Source: Tetragonia tetragonoides (Eukaryota > Streptophyta > Magnoliopsida > Caryophyllales > Aizoaceae). From it: a stretch of DNA of 64,000 nt. The translations under genes were made by a program, and so were the position numbers. The stretch is from NCBI GenBank assembly GCA_038025085.1, contig CM076147.1, positions 33,640,766 through 33,704,765 of the forward strand, written 5' to 3'. Each line of letters opens with the position of its first letter. Position 1 is the first letter of the stretch. Below, piece after piece: positions 19,116 through 31,793 of the stretch. The notes below the pieces were generated by a model that was given only the letters and a program-made list of their open reading frames with translations, did not search any database and was not told where the DNA came from.

Positions 19116-21190
19116 TAGTTTTAAAGCCCGTGCGTTGCACGGATTGAGTTAAATGACTGTATATTAATATTGATTTGGTGAAGTACGCACACTAACATGC
19201 CTATTAAAAAGAATCATAAATAATTTCTAATAAATTATAATTATGCATGTTATATAGTGATGCTAGTTTCATGCTATCTTTACTGATTTAGGTTGATCTC
19301 TCTTTTATTTTTCACGCCCCTCAAATCATCAAGATTTGCTAGAATAATTAAGAAAACTTGAAAGCAAAGAGATGTAGGGAGAATAAAGGGCGAGAAAATT
19401 TTAAAAAAAAATTGGAGAAGGGACTATGTGAGGCGTTTAATAAAAAAAGATATCAATTATCATAATCCTCCTAAAATACAATTAGGGTTCTAACAAAATT
19501 GCACCTACGGAAATGGGTACTTTAAAATCGTTTTTAAATCGATGTTCAAACACTACATATCATATAGGAGCAGCCTTGAATCAATGCGATAATCTGTCAA
19601 AAAATATAGATATACACATGTAGCATTCAACTTTGATTAGTCTCTCGTTACATTCATGTAAACTTTTGGCCTTGAAGTTTCGCGGATTGCAGGTACAGAG
19701 GCAAAGTAATAAAATCTAAAATGTGAACATGAGGAGAGGCATTTATCAAATTCTCCACTTTTTTTTTCATTCAATATTCTAAAATATATTTCTGTGTTAT
19801 GTGGCTTGCTTTTAATTTTTTTTATTGAGACTAATTGCTTAGGTGATGCAACTTAGTAATCAAACTTGTGCCATGCACGGACTTAAAATATATTTGCTCA
19901 AATTATTTTCAAGCATATCTTACATATTTCTTATACATTTTGTAAATGAATATCATTTTAAGGTACTTTTCGATGCAAATTTGATGATAGAAAAGATAAT
20001 TTTTTTAGACATGTAGAAAAATTATATATGATTTTATAAATAACTGACAGAGATCTAATATAGGTTCTATAAAACTATAAAGGTCTATCACAACTCAAAC
20101 TCTATATTTCATTATCCTAACCTTTATTTATTTATTGTTTAATTGTTTTCTTAGATGACATTCCTATGTGGCGCGACGCCCGTAGGATGCACGGGTTAAA
20201 ATTTATATATTTTTTTATTTTTTTATTTTTCTTTTATTAGTAAATATCATTTTTTAAAATTTATTTACTGAAATTAATATTGTAACACAATCTTGCATGT
20301 TTATTGTAACACATATTATAAATGCATCTCATTTTGAAGCACTTTTCGATACGAATATGATGGTATAAATATTATTATTTTAAAGATGTGTAGGATAATT
20401 ATATTCGAATTTGAATATTAGACAAAGATAAATTAGTCATGACGCCAATAAAACTCTAACTATTGAGCATAATTCATTCTCTCTTTTTCATTATCTGAAA
20501 CTTTATTACTATGAAACTTCTATATAATATATATTGATTGATATGTTAAAAATAATTTTATTTCATATCAAAAAAATAATAATTTTATTTGGCAATTGAG
20601 TTGGGTATACTAACTACTAAGTTACTAACGTACGTGTGAATTTATTTTTATTTTTATTTTTTTTTCTTATTTCTATATTTCTATTTATTTTTATTTTGTT
20701 TGTTCAAAGTATGTGTTATGAGTATGTGTTACTTTAATTTTATTGTTTTAATACTCTCTCTTATAGGGCATGCTCTTAAAAATATCGTTTAGGTGGCTAA
20801 AGATATTTGTTCATCATTTTTTATTTTCAGCCTTAATTTTATTGTTTATATTATTATTTTTACTTATTTACGGGAACCAGTATTTACATGCAATCTTACA
20901 TGTTTCTTATACATATTGTATATGCATCTCGTTCTAAAGTATTTTTCGATGCGAATTTGATGGTATAAAAGTTATTATTTTTTGAGTCGTGTAGAAAAAG
21001 TTATATTTGATTTCAAATATTTGACAAAGATCTTGTATAACTCTTATAAAACTCTACAACTCAGGAATCCTAAATAATAGGGATGCTAAAAGTCCTAAAC
21101 ATTTATCAGTTATTTTTTGTCTTTATCTTAGCTTAGGTGGCGCGCTCTTAAAATTCTTGTCTACGTGGCATGTCTCATTGCTTCCGTAAT
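16149..21190. repeat. Cluster of degenerate dispersed repeats with CCCGTGCGATGCACGGG motif
   Basis: Related copies of a roughly 270-330-bp sequence in the same orientation lie at about 16149-16475, 19838-20075, 20160-20455 and 20790-21060. Shared words are TTTACGGGAATTAATGTT, CATCTCATTTTGAAGTACTT, TTTTCGATGCGAATTTGATG and ATTTGACAAAGATC. Several start with a palindrome-like CCCGTACGATGCACGGG (16191, 19127, 20179, degenerate at 19867), and GTGGCGCGCTCTTAAAA recurs near 16151 and 21138. The motif is common in plant repeats and may mark Helitron-like ends, but no terminal CTRR hairpin was confirmed. Between the copies (16500-19000) the DNA is AT-rich with no gene I can support. Confidence 0.6.
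19067..19114. repeat. (TA)n microsatellite
   Basis: About 24 TA dinucleotides lie directly left of ACTAGTTTTAAAGCCCGTGC in the repeat cluster. Confidence 0.9.
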
Positions 21191-22744
21191 ATGCCTCATA
21201 TATATATATAGGCAAGTTAAGGTTCACTACTAAAGACAAATTTAATGGAAAATTGAAGGACCCTAGTAGGCAGTAGCTGGTTGCCAGTCAGTCCATCTAC
21301 ATTGGGCTAATAATTGAGTTTGGGCCTGACAGAGTAACACGGCTCCAACACTCGATCACGCACGATAATGAAGCGTGAATCGGACAATTCCTTATTCCAC
21401 CCTCTAAGTAGAGTTGATCAAAAGTGGGTTTAAGCGAGCCGAATCTGGTGTGGTTTTAAAGTCCATAAACAGGGTCGGCAATGGGGTTTGGGTCGCTCCG
21501 TTCATGATTAACTCTAACTTATCCCTCGAATCTTATTGAGGAGGTATGGGAGATTAGTTATTCTGCAGTCCTAACGATTAAGAGTAAATGAGTTCTGATG
21601 CAAGGTTGGGAGGAGGGACGGGTCGGAGGACATATGCAATCTAAAATACACCGCTTTTCCACCAAAATGTTATTGTTTGCTTTTTAGTATAGGAATTATA
21701 GATATTATGATTTTTTGAAAAGTACTATTTAAAATGAATCTCACGAGTAAATAAAAAATCTTTATACTAATTAAGTTAATTAAAGGTCAATGTCTATAAG
21801 CTTTGATTTAAAAAAAAAAAAGCAAATGACAATATTTTAATAGTTTTTTAATGGTAGCTAGATGACTTGATAAAAAAACAAAGGGTAGGCACATAACAAT
21901 AACATCGATTGATTGAAAGCTAAGGCCTTTAGAGCGTGAGGATTCGGAGTATAATCAATGAAATTTAGCTATTTTGAATGAAAATTTGAAGGGAACTATG
22001 ACCTAGAATGCGAATGGATGTGAACGTCATACGATCACCATGTGAATATTGAAGGAGATATTCGCCAAATAGAAAAAAAATTCAAAAACGTGGCATCTAT
22101 AGAATTTCATATTCTAGGTTGTTATGTATGATAAAAAATAAAATAAGTTGCGATAAAAAAAACTAAAAAAAATAAGTTAGTAGATACAATTGTTTAGCTT
22201 AGCTAATGGAGTAAAATTATTGTGATCGAGCTGTATTTGAGACTTGATATTAAAAAGCGTGTATATAGGCATGTACACCTTCTTTGAAAAAAAAAAAAGT
22301 AAATAATAAATTGATTTCAGTAACAACAATTGATGATAATATTGAACTTTTAAAAAAAATATAATTTCGTTCTTACTTCCTTTTTTTAGTAACTTATTAC
22401 TTGGTTTGATCTCCTACTATCAAGTTCTATCAAGTATTTCCATTCTTAATTTGAGAATTATCAGATTGGCTTAATTAGGTGTAATAACAATAGGACTTGC
22501 AGATAAATCTAGCTATAATTGGCATATCAAGTGATCCTAAATTTAGAGTTAACATTTTTCCACCACTAAAAACAGCTAGGACATTAAAAATAACAAAAAA
22601 CTATAAAAAGAGTTTTACATGCAGTTTTTCATACGAGTGCAAGGGGAGTTAAAACATTTTAATCCTCATAGGATATTACACATTACTCATCTTTGAGAAT
22701 TTTCCCATAATACCCTTATCTTAAGTTAATATTCAATCTCAAAG
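21191..22744. other. Intergenic sequence and promoter of the fasciclin gene
   Basis: AT-rich sequence without a supportable gene up to the FLA start codon. A TATA box (TATAAAAA, 22603-22610) lies about 140 bases upstream of the ATG at 22745. Confidence 0.45.
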
Positions 22745-23593
22745 ATGGCTCCCAAGGCCTCTAATTTTATCCTAGGAGTTCTCTCCTTAACCCTTCTTTC
22801 CACAACCACCACCATCTCAGCCTTCAACATCACAAAGCTCTTTGAGAACCACAAGGATTTCAGCACCTTCAATGACCTCCTCTCCAAAACCGGCGTGGCG
22901 GCCGCCATCAACGGCCGCATGACGATCACCGTCCTCGCCGTTGACAACTCCGGGATGGAAGCCATAAGTGGTAAGCCCCAATCCACAATCAAGAACATAC
23001 TTGCAACCCATGTTATCCTAGATTACTATGACACCACCAAGTTGGGTGACTTGACCAAGTCCGTCAAGCAACCCAGCCTGTACCAGACCACCGGCACCGC
23101 TGACTCAGAACAGGGCTTCATCAACATCACCAAGTCCGGTGGCCAGGTCGTCTTCGGCTCCCAAGTGAAGGGGGCCCCACGTGACTCCAAGATGGTTAAA
23201 ATTGTGGCTGCTCAGCCTTACAATATTTCAGTCATCCAAATCAGCCAACCCATCAGCACACCTGGCCTTGATCAAACTGCCCCTGTCTCTCCTTCATCAA
23301 GCCCTAAGGCCTCACCACCTACCCCAGTGGCGGCCCCACCACCGAAGATGGGGGCCCCCACCGAGGCCCCAACCCCATCTGCTGAGGGCCCTACTGAGGA
23401 TGATGAGGCCGCTGACGGTCCTGAGGGACCCGCAGGGAGTCCATCCACCACCCCAGTTCCGGCCCCGGCCCCAGGAGAGGCCGATGCGGATGATGAGCCA
23501 GCTGCTAAGTTGGCTTCTCCTCCTAAGAGTGCTGGAGCTAGGGTGAGTGTTGTTGGTGCTGTGGTTATGGGTTTGGTAGCATTGGCACTTTAA
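22745..23593 (+). CDS. FLA14: Fasciclin-like arabinogalactan protein (FLA3/FLA14 type)
   Basis: An intronless frame of 282 residues. Order: signal peptide (about 1-26), one fasciclin domain (about 27-165) with TITVLAVDNSGM (H1 region) and ILATHVILDYYD (H2 region), ending YNISVIQIS, then a Pro/Ala/Ser-rich arabinogalactan region with AP, SP and TP pairs and acidic patches (about 170-258), and a hydrophobic C-terminal tail typical of a GPI-anchor signal. N-glycosylation sequons are NIT (twice) and NIS. Such proteins sit on the outer plasma membrane or wall and act in adhesion and wall or pollen development. The single-domain layout and GSQVKGAP phrase suggest the FLA3/FLA14 subgroup; the exact orthologue is not certain. 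A TATA box lies 140 bases upstream. Confidence 0.9.
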   Translation: MAPKASNFILGVLSLTLLSTTTTISAFNITKLFENHKDFSTFNDLLSKTGVAAAINGRMTITVLAVDNSGMEAISGKPQSTIKNILATHVILDYYDTTKLGDLTKSVKQPSLYQTTGTADSEQGFINITKSGGQVVFGSQVKGAPRDSKMVKIVAAQPYNISVIQISQPISTPGLDQTAPVSPSSSPKASPPTPVAAPPPKMGAPTEAPTPSAEGPTEDDEAADGPEGPAGSPSTTPVPAPAPGEADADDEPAAKLASPPKSAGARVSVVGAVVMGLVALAL

Positions 23594-24303
23594 GGGAGGG
23601 ATTTTTTGTGTTTTTTTGGTTAATTTTCCTTTCAATCAATCTTCAACATTTATTTGCTTTTGTTTCGGGTAATTTGCGTGGAAAGGAAAAGGAGTCATTA
23701 TGGTCTAGGGATGAAGATGGAGATCGAGTTCGTTGATAAAAAGGATCATTGCATAGCATGTACTTGCTGTTAGAATTGGCATTCATGTAAAACCTTTGTA
23801 GTAATTTGTTCCACAAGAGCCTAATTAATGGCACAGAAAAGGAACTTTGAAGGTCCTTGAGCCTTGAACATGTCATCATGGAGAATAACTGTTGAAATAT
23901 GTATAAATGTCATCTTAATCACAATTATCTATCATAGTACAGTATATTCTAAGTAACAATCCCTTAACTTTTCATAAGAACCATTCTGACATAAGACTTC
24001 TTTACAAAAAGGAAGAATAAGGATGCCCAAACATATGGGGGTTTATCAAAATCAACTGCATTTATGCAGGAATTAGCTGATTCAGAAGCTACAGCTAAAT
24101 CTTTTGAGCTTGAATTGTGGTCCTATGGATATAACAAAGAAACAATACAATACCTCTCTACTGTGTACAATTCTGTGTCTCACTGGCTTTGGCACACCAT
24201 GTGGTATTAAATCTCGGCAGAAGAAATAAAGCGAAAAAAGAAGTAATCCATTTACTGAGAATCTGTAATGCATTCCCAAACAAAAGTGATGCACCCTGCA
24301 TCT
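23594..24303. other. Intergenic, convergent 3' ends
   Basis: The 3' untranslated regions of the FLA gene (+) and the selenoprotein-H-like gene (-) meet here. No additional gene is seen. Confidence 0.5.
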
Positions 24304-27300
24304 TCAATCTTGATTATTTATCTTTCCAATGACAATCAAGATGAGGTCATCCAGATTGATACGCCTCACCCGGTTGTAAGGTCTGTGTTCGCGCTGCAAA
24401 TAATAAGCAGATGTAGAACATTAACATAATACACATTACATGATCGATAATGTGACAGTAAACTCTGCAGAGCTCCCATTGTGAAGCAATCATACTAAAT
24501 AAGGAAAAGCAGGTCTCAGAATTAAGTAGTTGCATCCTTGACAGTAAACTTGTTTGCTTCATGAAACCCTCACAAAGTGTTTTTATCATATCAGAGACAG
24601 CAGAAATTGGTGGCAAATCCTACACGCTCAGAGTCGGAAGACTGGTTTACGTATTTTGAGTCAGTACACTAATCTGACACAACTAAACACGGTGGGTGGA
24701 TTCTATTAGGTCAAGCAACTTGCATTTAGGTAGTCACTGTTTTTATTTTCAGACTATTAAACAGAGATGTTTATGGATGTATCCAAGCATACAAGACAAT
24801 CATGCAAGTCCTATGACCAACTAATGAGCACCACCTTGACTTCAACATCCTAAGTTTTGAGTACATTAATCCAAGGTATCTGGTAAAAGATTACCTGTAG
24901 ACTGTACAAAACCGCTCCACCTTCCATCTGTATCTGAAAAACTCCTCTTTTTGGCTGAAAAGGGAAAAGACTGGTCAGTAATAATGCAAATCGTGTCAAA
25001 AAAAGAATACCGTAGAATGAAAGTTGCATATAAAGCTGATTATGTCTTAAAAAGCAGGGGTTAAAAACCATGTCAAAGGTTTGCATAAGATGAACAACCA
25101 AGTTTCTCAGGTGAGAATCATGATGATAAAAACTGCAGAAGGACAATGAAGATGAGAACCTTGATTTATTACAAAGAGATTAGTCAAAATTAAAGTAAAG
25201 ATGAATTTCTCACTAAGGTAAAAAAAGCCAAGTTATCCGACAGGCAATGTCTTGTTGGTGGGTTTTAATAGAGAGCAGCTCAAAGACAACATGCCAGTGA
25301 TTACTGAGAGATCTTCATACCGTGATGTATTTTGACTCAATTACATCCTTTGAAAGAGCTACTTTCTATTAATCCCTGTGATGCAGGTGAAATGGCTTTA
25401 CGGAATCAGGTTCAGTATCTAAACATTCCTGTAAATTTAATGAACCAGACTCTAGAAACTTTTCACTACTTGCCATTCCTGATAATTTCATTGACATTCT
25501 ATACTAAGAAGACATTAGCTTATACGCCTGAACAACTGTCCACATATGCTTGGACAGACTTTACGAAAAAGATTAAATAAATAAAAAAGTATTAGTTACA
25601 CTTACCCCTTCAGGATTAAGTAGCACAGTAATTCCTGGGATAACATCCTCTAAACCTTTCTTCACTTCATCAGCCTTTTCCTGGAATACACCATCCTCTA
25701 TGCTGGAAAATGGAACAAAGAAGAAAGAGATCAGCAAAAGACAGCAAAGATATATATGAACTAATATTTCAGAATTACAAAAAATGGCGGAACTCCATCA
25801 CAAAAAACAATGGGACAAGTTTACATTTGATTAGATCTACAATTTCTGAGGAACAGTCATATATTACCAATATTTAATGATGGAAAGTGTTTTCTGCATT
25901 GCTGTTTCATGGTGCACAACCCCTTGCTTGATAATTGCATGAAAGGCATATGGCCATAGGCCTAACCACTGACAAAAAGCTTAATATTGAATTTTAAGAG
26001 ATTGTACAAAGGAAGAACTATACAAAATGAGCTTGCGACTCTATTGTATGAGTTAAAGTAGCTTAGACTTTCTATGATCAGAATCCCAGAATATAACATA
26101 GGACAAAAGAATAGAAGTTTCAGGATAATGACAAACAGAGCACATTGAAGTAATGACATACCACTTTAAGATAACATGTCTTCACCACATACGAGTTCTG
26201 TGGCGAATTTGTCTTCACCAGAGTCATTCAGCAAACAATGTAAGTAAGAAGTTAAGATGCATAAAATGATGCTTTTGTCATTATGTCTGTCTCAAATTTA
26301 AAGTAGCCTACATTGACAATATAGTTCAGAACTTCAGAAAAAACAACTTACTAGAAAAAGCCACTTAAAGACAACCACTAAATGGTGATAAACAGGAAAA
26401 GAAACTGAGTAAGAGATTTAAGTTTGTGGCACGATGTATAAAGAGAAATGGTCGATGATCAAGAATGTGTCTTTTCATGTACTTTAGTATTACCTGCTAA
26501 CTGGAGAGAAACAATTATAATGTCACTACTCTTGTTGCAAATGCTGTTTAAGACAAGATAGAACACGGCTATCTAGTCAAACAAAAGACTTTGAGGAAAC
26601 ACTAGGCAAACTTGCGCTCTTAGGTTACTATTTCTTAGCTTGGTTACACTGAATTTCCAGTGACTGAAGGTTGACAACCAGAGGAACTAGAACAACCTTT
26701 TGGTATCAGTCACATGGGAGCTATTGGGAAAGCAACTAACACATAACTGATCTAGTTTCATGCTGTTATAAAGCTAACTGATGGACTGACACCTATGAAA
26801 AATGGCATTAGTCTCATTAGTAAATTAGAGTTTTCCCAACACAATATCCTGAAGTAAGTGAAATAATCAATGAAACGAAACTAGTTCAATACTTGTTTCT
26901 GAAGCCAGGAACCACTGATCTCTTCCATGTCACTCACTAGGAGAAATTAGGAGACAATTAAAAGTCACGAGTATATCCCCTTCATGAACATAAGCATATC
27001 ATCAAAAAACGCCTAAAACATGTGCATCGCCTTATAAAACACTGAAGCTGTTGATTCTAGTAAAGACAGGAACAAAACCTAGTGTATCTCTTTTCATGAA
27101 GAAATGAGGATCTTGTTCATGATCTGTATTAAATTTCCCAATAAGTTTCAAAGTCAACTTCTTGATGCTATCTACATAAAATTAGATTATCATGCAAGGC
27201 ACACCTGACTATTATGCATATAAAACAGCGACTAATTTTTATGCAACTAACATCAAAGGGAAATTTGAGAACTGGCAGCAAGAGCAACCTTATAGTGCCC

Positions 27301-29611
27301 TGTTTTGTGCCGAAACAGAAGCAAGGCTCACATCTACATGGTAACAAAGAAAGGAAGAATAGATCTTATAGAAAATATGATGATCAAGAAGGCATGTGTA
27401 CACAGCAGCAAATCCATCCTCTTCATAAAAAAACTGACATTGATGATATCAAAGACAAGACCTAATATATCTCTATCATTTATTGAATCGATTGATTTCC
27501 CGAGAACGATTTCTAGTTTATCTGCAAGAAGTTATGCGGATCTAGTTCATAATCCGTACGGAAAGTTTACTAGAAGTTTCAAAGACACCTCACTAGTCAC
27601 TAGTTGTGTTCCCCCTGATAATGTATGCAACAGCATAAAAGGGGAACTCGAAAACTGGCAGGAAACAAGAGTACACTAGTAGTAACCCGTTTGAAAACAA
27701 GCAGAAGCAAGCCTATACGTATGGTAACAAAGTAAGGAAGAACAAAATGCAGAAGCCAGGAATACAAAATTCAATAGACTAGGAAAATATAAGGGGCATG
27801 CAAACATGCTCCAATATCAGAACAAAAAGAACTCCAAGAAAAGATAAAACGAAAACAACAAAACCTGTAGATAATGGCAAGAACTACAATACCAGCACTT
27901 GAAGATTACAATATGTATCAATCAACTTACTAATACTACCAAATACAGCATATAACATTGCACGTAGATACCCTCAAATCATTCCAAGCAAATCCCTCTT
28001 TCTATTCACTCATTAACAAAACCAACACAAAAATTCACAAAAACCAACATTCCCAATATCAAAAATCCAAACAATCCTCTTCAACAAGGGGATATAAGAT
28101 GAAAAAACAACCCACAAACCTGTGGATAATTGAGAACTATAATACTAGCATTCAAATATTAAGTCACAATCAAATATTAGCAAACAAATATCAGACGTAA
28201 CTCATAACATTGTACATACAAACCTAATTAAGAACTAAAAGTCAAAGCAAACCATCTTTCTTCCAGTCATTCACACAACCAACCCACGAATTAAATTCAA
28301 AATCCACAAAAATTCAGAAGCTCCAAATTGCAAGAAATTAACCCATTTCCAATTAGACCCTCAACTTCATACCCTTTTCAAAAACAAACCATGAAAACCC
28401 ATTTTCTACCAATCATTCAGAAACCCAAGAAAACCCCTTAACAATCATAATTCATGCCAAACATCAAAAAAGAAAAACCCATTTTCTACCACTCAATCAG
28501 AAACCCAAGAAAACCCAAAAATCATTACAAACACCAACAAGAAAACACATAACAAACCCATAAAACCAAGATAAAGAAATATACTTACGATCATTACAAA
28601 CCCATAAGAACCCATTTCCCACCACTCATTAAACCCCATAAAAACCCACATTTTCTACAATCATAACAAAAAAAAAACCATAACAAACCCACAAACGAAA
28701 TCAAGAAACAATTCCAATTACAATAATTAACCAAGCAAGAATGATCAAGATCAAGAGAGAGAAATATATATATACCTATGATGAATGATGATTCTCTTAC
28801 GCCCTTCACCACTAGAACTATTCCCTTTACCACGAGCAGGTTGTTCTTGAAGACTATTCAGCATAGCATCCCTTAAGTCCTTCTCATTGCCATCATCAAT
28901 CTTAAGCTCTTCAGATGCTTTTTGTTCTTCCGGCGTCATTATATCCTTTCCCTTTTCTGCCCTTGTCATTCTCCTATTGTCTGCCCTTGTCATTCTCCTA
29001 TTTTCTGCTGCTGGTTGTATCACTTGTAATGGCTCCGGTTGTGTCTCTTCTGAGTCAACCTTCTCCGAGTTAGCCCCCTTCTTTGTACCCTTTTTCACTG
29101 AGTCACCCTTCTCCGAGTTAGTACCCTTTTGAACTGAGTCACCCTTCTTCGAGTTAGTACCCTTTTTCACTGAGTCACCCTTCACCGAGTTAGTACCCTT
29201 TTGTACTTCTGAGTCACCCTTCACCGAGTCAGTACCCTTTTGTACTTCTGAGTCACCCTTCTCCGAGTTAGCCTCCTCTTTTTCTGGGTCAGTATCAGTA
29301 GTAGCAGATGGTGGTGAGTCAAATAATCGCCCTTTTCGTTTTCTCTTTCCTCCTTGTTCTTCTTCTGGGTCACCTTTACCTTCACCCCCCTGAGCCTGAT
29401 CAGCGTTGTTGTCTGCTGAGTCATCCCCTTGTGAATTATCCGAGTTGCTTGAGTCACTGTCCGAGTTATTCTCTTCCTCTGAGTTTTCTGGGTCTGACTC
29501 AATTACTGGACGAGTTAAAGACCGAGTTACAGGCCTGCCACCAGGAACTTCACGGGTTGGTGTCACTAGATTATCTGCATCAACTTCCTTTGAAACTCTT
29601 GGAAAACTCAT
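24304..29611 (-). CDS. Selenoprotein H-like protein with repeat-rich N-terminus and no CxxC
   Basis: Four exons, 29611-28776, 25702-25606, 24954-24895 and 24393-24304, with GT/AG borders and consistent phases, give 360 residues. Residues 1-275 are low-complexity, acidic then basic: a Ser/Asp/Glu stretch, KRKRKGR, then about five 12-15-residue repeats of the SVKKGTNSEKGD type and a twice-repeated NRRMTRA. The C-terminal 85 residues match the SelH/Rdx thioredoxin-like fold: a KRIIIHH strand, KKGLEDVIPGITVLLNPEG, PKRGVFQIQMEGG and RINLDDLILIVIGK. Where plant SelH relatives have HCxxC, this protein reads HSIED, so both cysteines are replaced. A nuclear, nucleic-acid-binding role is inferred from family and basic repeats. 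Intron 1 is long (3.1 kb). Confidence 0.8.
27060..27730. repeat. Degenerate tandem duplication (about 390 bp) in intron 1
   Basis: Two diverged units start near 27060 and 27448. Shared landmarks: AAAGACA..ACCTA.T.TATCTCT, then GATC..GTTCAT.ATC, GTTTCAAAG, a GAACTGGCAG-like segment and GGTAACAAAG.AAGGAAGAA. They lie wholly in the intron of the selenoprotein-H-like gene. Confidence 0.5.
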
Positions 29612-31793
29612 TTCTGATCTCTGGAGAGAGAGAAGAGAGAGAAAATAAGAGAGGGTTTGTTGGGTTTGTTTAGGGAATTTGTTTGTGTGTTTATGAGGAG
29701 AAATTCTGACACGCCTGAAATTTGTTAACAGGGTAATGTTGTTATATAGGTGTAAGAGAAGAAGGGTCTAATGATGATGATAGTTTTTCCCGCTTATTTG
29801 GATGGTCAGGATTGGAGACGTATTTAACAGGACGGTTGAGATTGAGACACGTGTCCTGTTATTGGGTTTTATTTGCCTGAATGAATGATGAAATAATGGG
29901 ATTGGCTTTCTTGATGTATTAAGAAATGGGGCTTTCAATATCCAAATGGGGCTTTCTAAATTTATTTATTTTTCCAATTTCTCATGAGTTCCACGCAATG
30001 ATTAAAGAAAATAACTCTATACAACATGTTAATCATGTCAAATTTTTTACTTAAATGGGATTAGGTATTTTTTTATTATAAGTTTTATATTGTGATTGGT
30101 TTCAATCTTCTTGTTATTAATTTGTTTTAATTATGTTTTGTAATATACAACCTATCAGGATACATTAGAAGACAATTTATGAATATTATCTAGCAGCTAT
30201 ATATTTTAGATGACGAAGTTATGCAAATTATTTTTTGAGACCCAAATGTTATGGATAGAGGAGATAAAATAAAAAAAAATAAGAGATTGTTAATGTGGAT
30301 GGTTTAGTAAACCAAATTGATTAGTCACATCACAAGTCAAAAGAATGAAAGAGGGAAATGCCAAGATTAGAAGTTTGGGTGGATTGTTGACGGTCTCTCT
30401 CATTTGACATTATTTGGCAATATAATGAGAAAAAACATCATAATCCCTACATGGAAGACATAAAATTGTCAAAAATACACCAACTAAAAGTTAGTGTATT
30501 TTACTAAAATTATGAAGATATGTACTAAAACTCGTCGTAACGGAATTAATAGTGTTAAAATATTGACTAAAGTGACCAGACATTGTAATAAATATTTAGT
30601 GGTAGGATACTTAATCACATTTAAAAACGAAGTGACTACATTATACCCTGACTTTACAAGTGTATGACAAAGGTAAAAGTGATTAGACAACTCAATGACA
30701 ATAGATTTTGCAATCAATTCATTGTCCTTTCATTTCATACATATACTACACATTACACAATAGACATAGTCACACACATGGATGACATATTCTTTTCTAA
30801 TGCATGTTAAAACTAGTACAGTACTCCGTATTTGACTTCATAGCACAAGCTAAACTAAATAACAGCTTGGTTTAAGTCCATAATAACTAGTTTCATCAAT
30901 GAAAATGAAAAGCGGAGGTCCAGCCTTTCTTAAACCTTGTCTTTTTGGTAAATAAATAAATAAATAAAGGGGAAAAAAAAGAGGGCAATATATCTTTGAA
31001 CCTAGTAAATGATCGCTTGAAGAGTTGAAGATAAAGTAGATTAGATTGAGTGCCATTTTGATGACTACCTTGAGAGCAAGGGAGAAGGACATGGAGAGGA
31101 TGAAGTACTGAAAGAGTGAAAGCTAGTCTGTACATTTTCAAACCTCTAAATGCGTGTTTTTTTTTACTTAATAATTGATTTAGTTCAGATAAGTAGAAAA
31201 AACACAAAGAAATGTACATCTAAGAACTAAGAAGGTAAACCTTCAATTGTCTATTAACTAATTATCTTTTGGTCTTATTTCCCCGATGTAGTAGTGACTT
31301 CATCTATAAAGCACAATTTTGAAGTTTGGATGAGTGTGTATTGAGTAGCCACACATACTTCATTGCCAAAGCAAAATTCGTGGCACTATTAAATTATATA
31401 GTCCAAAATTACACCCAAAAAAGAGCACTATTTGCACAGGGAGTTTCTACTCAATTGAAAATAAGCCTAATTGCATTTTGTGCAACCCACATTTTCACGG
31501 GTAATGGAAACTAAAAAGAAAGACCAACAAAAAGAAGCAAATGGAAACTAGAAGGGACTGCAAATTAGTTGGCCTACGAAGCAGGAAGCACTTGTTAGAA
31601 AACAGGCCCTTTGCTCCTTGCCCTCAAGTCAAGCAATGCTGATTTGCTCAGCCGATCACCCAATTGCAGCAGCTTCGTGCAGCAAATTCATACGAGAATG
31701 TTTGCTCTGACACCTCACTGCATTCCAATGATTATATACCAAAAATTAAGAGGTCGGCCGTGAAGATCGACCAAAGAATGATGGAGTTGCCCC
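29612..31793. other. Intergenic between two minus-strand genes
   Basis: Contains the 5' leader of the selenoprotein-H-like gene (CT-rich next to 29611) and the 3' region of the glycosyltransferase gene. It is AT-rich with an A-rich tract near 30265-30290. No other gene is supported. Confidence 0.45.

Noticed and set aside
27214..27679. Plus-strand ORFs in the SelH-like intron
   Set aside because: They lie within an intronic duplication and the two units do not share an open frame.
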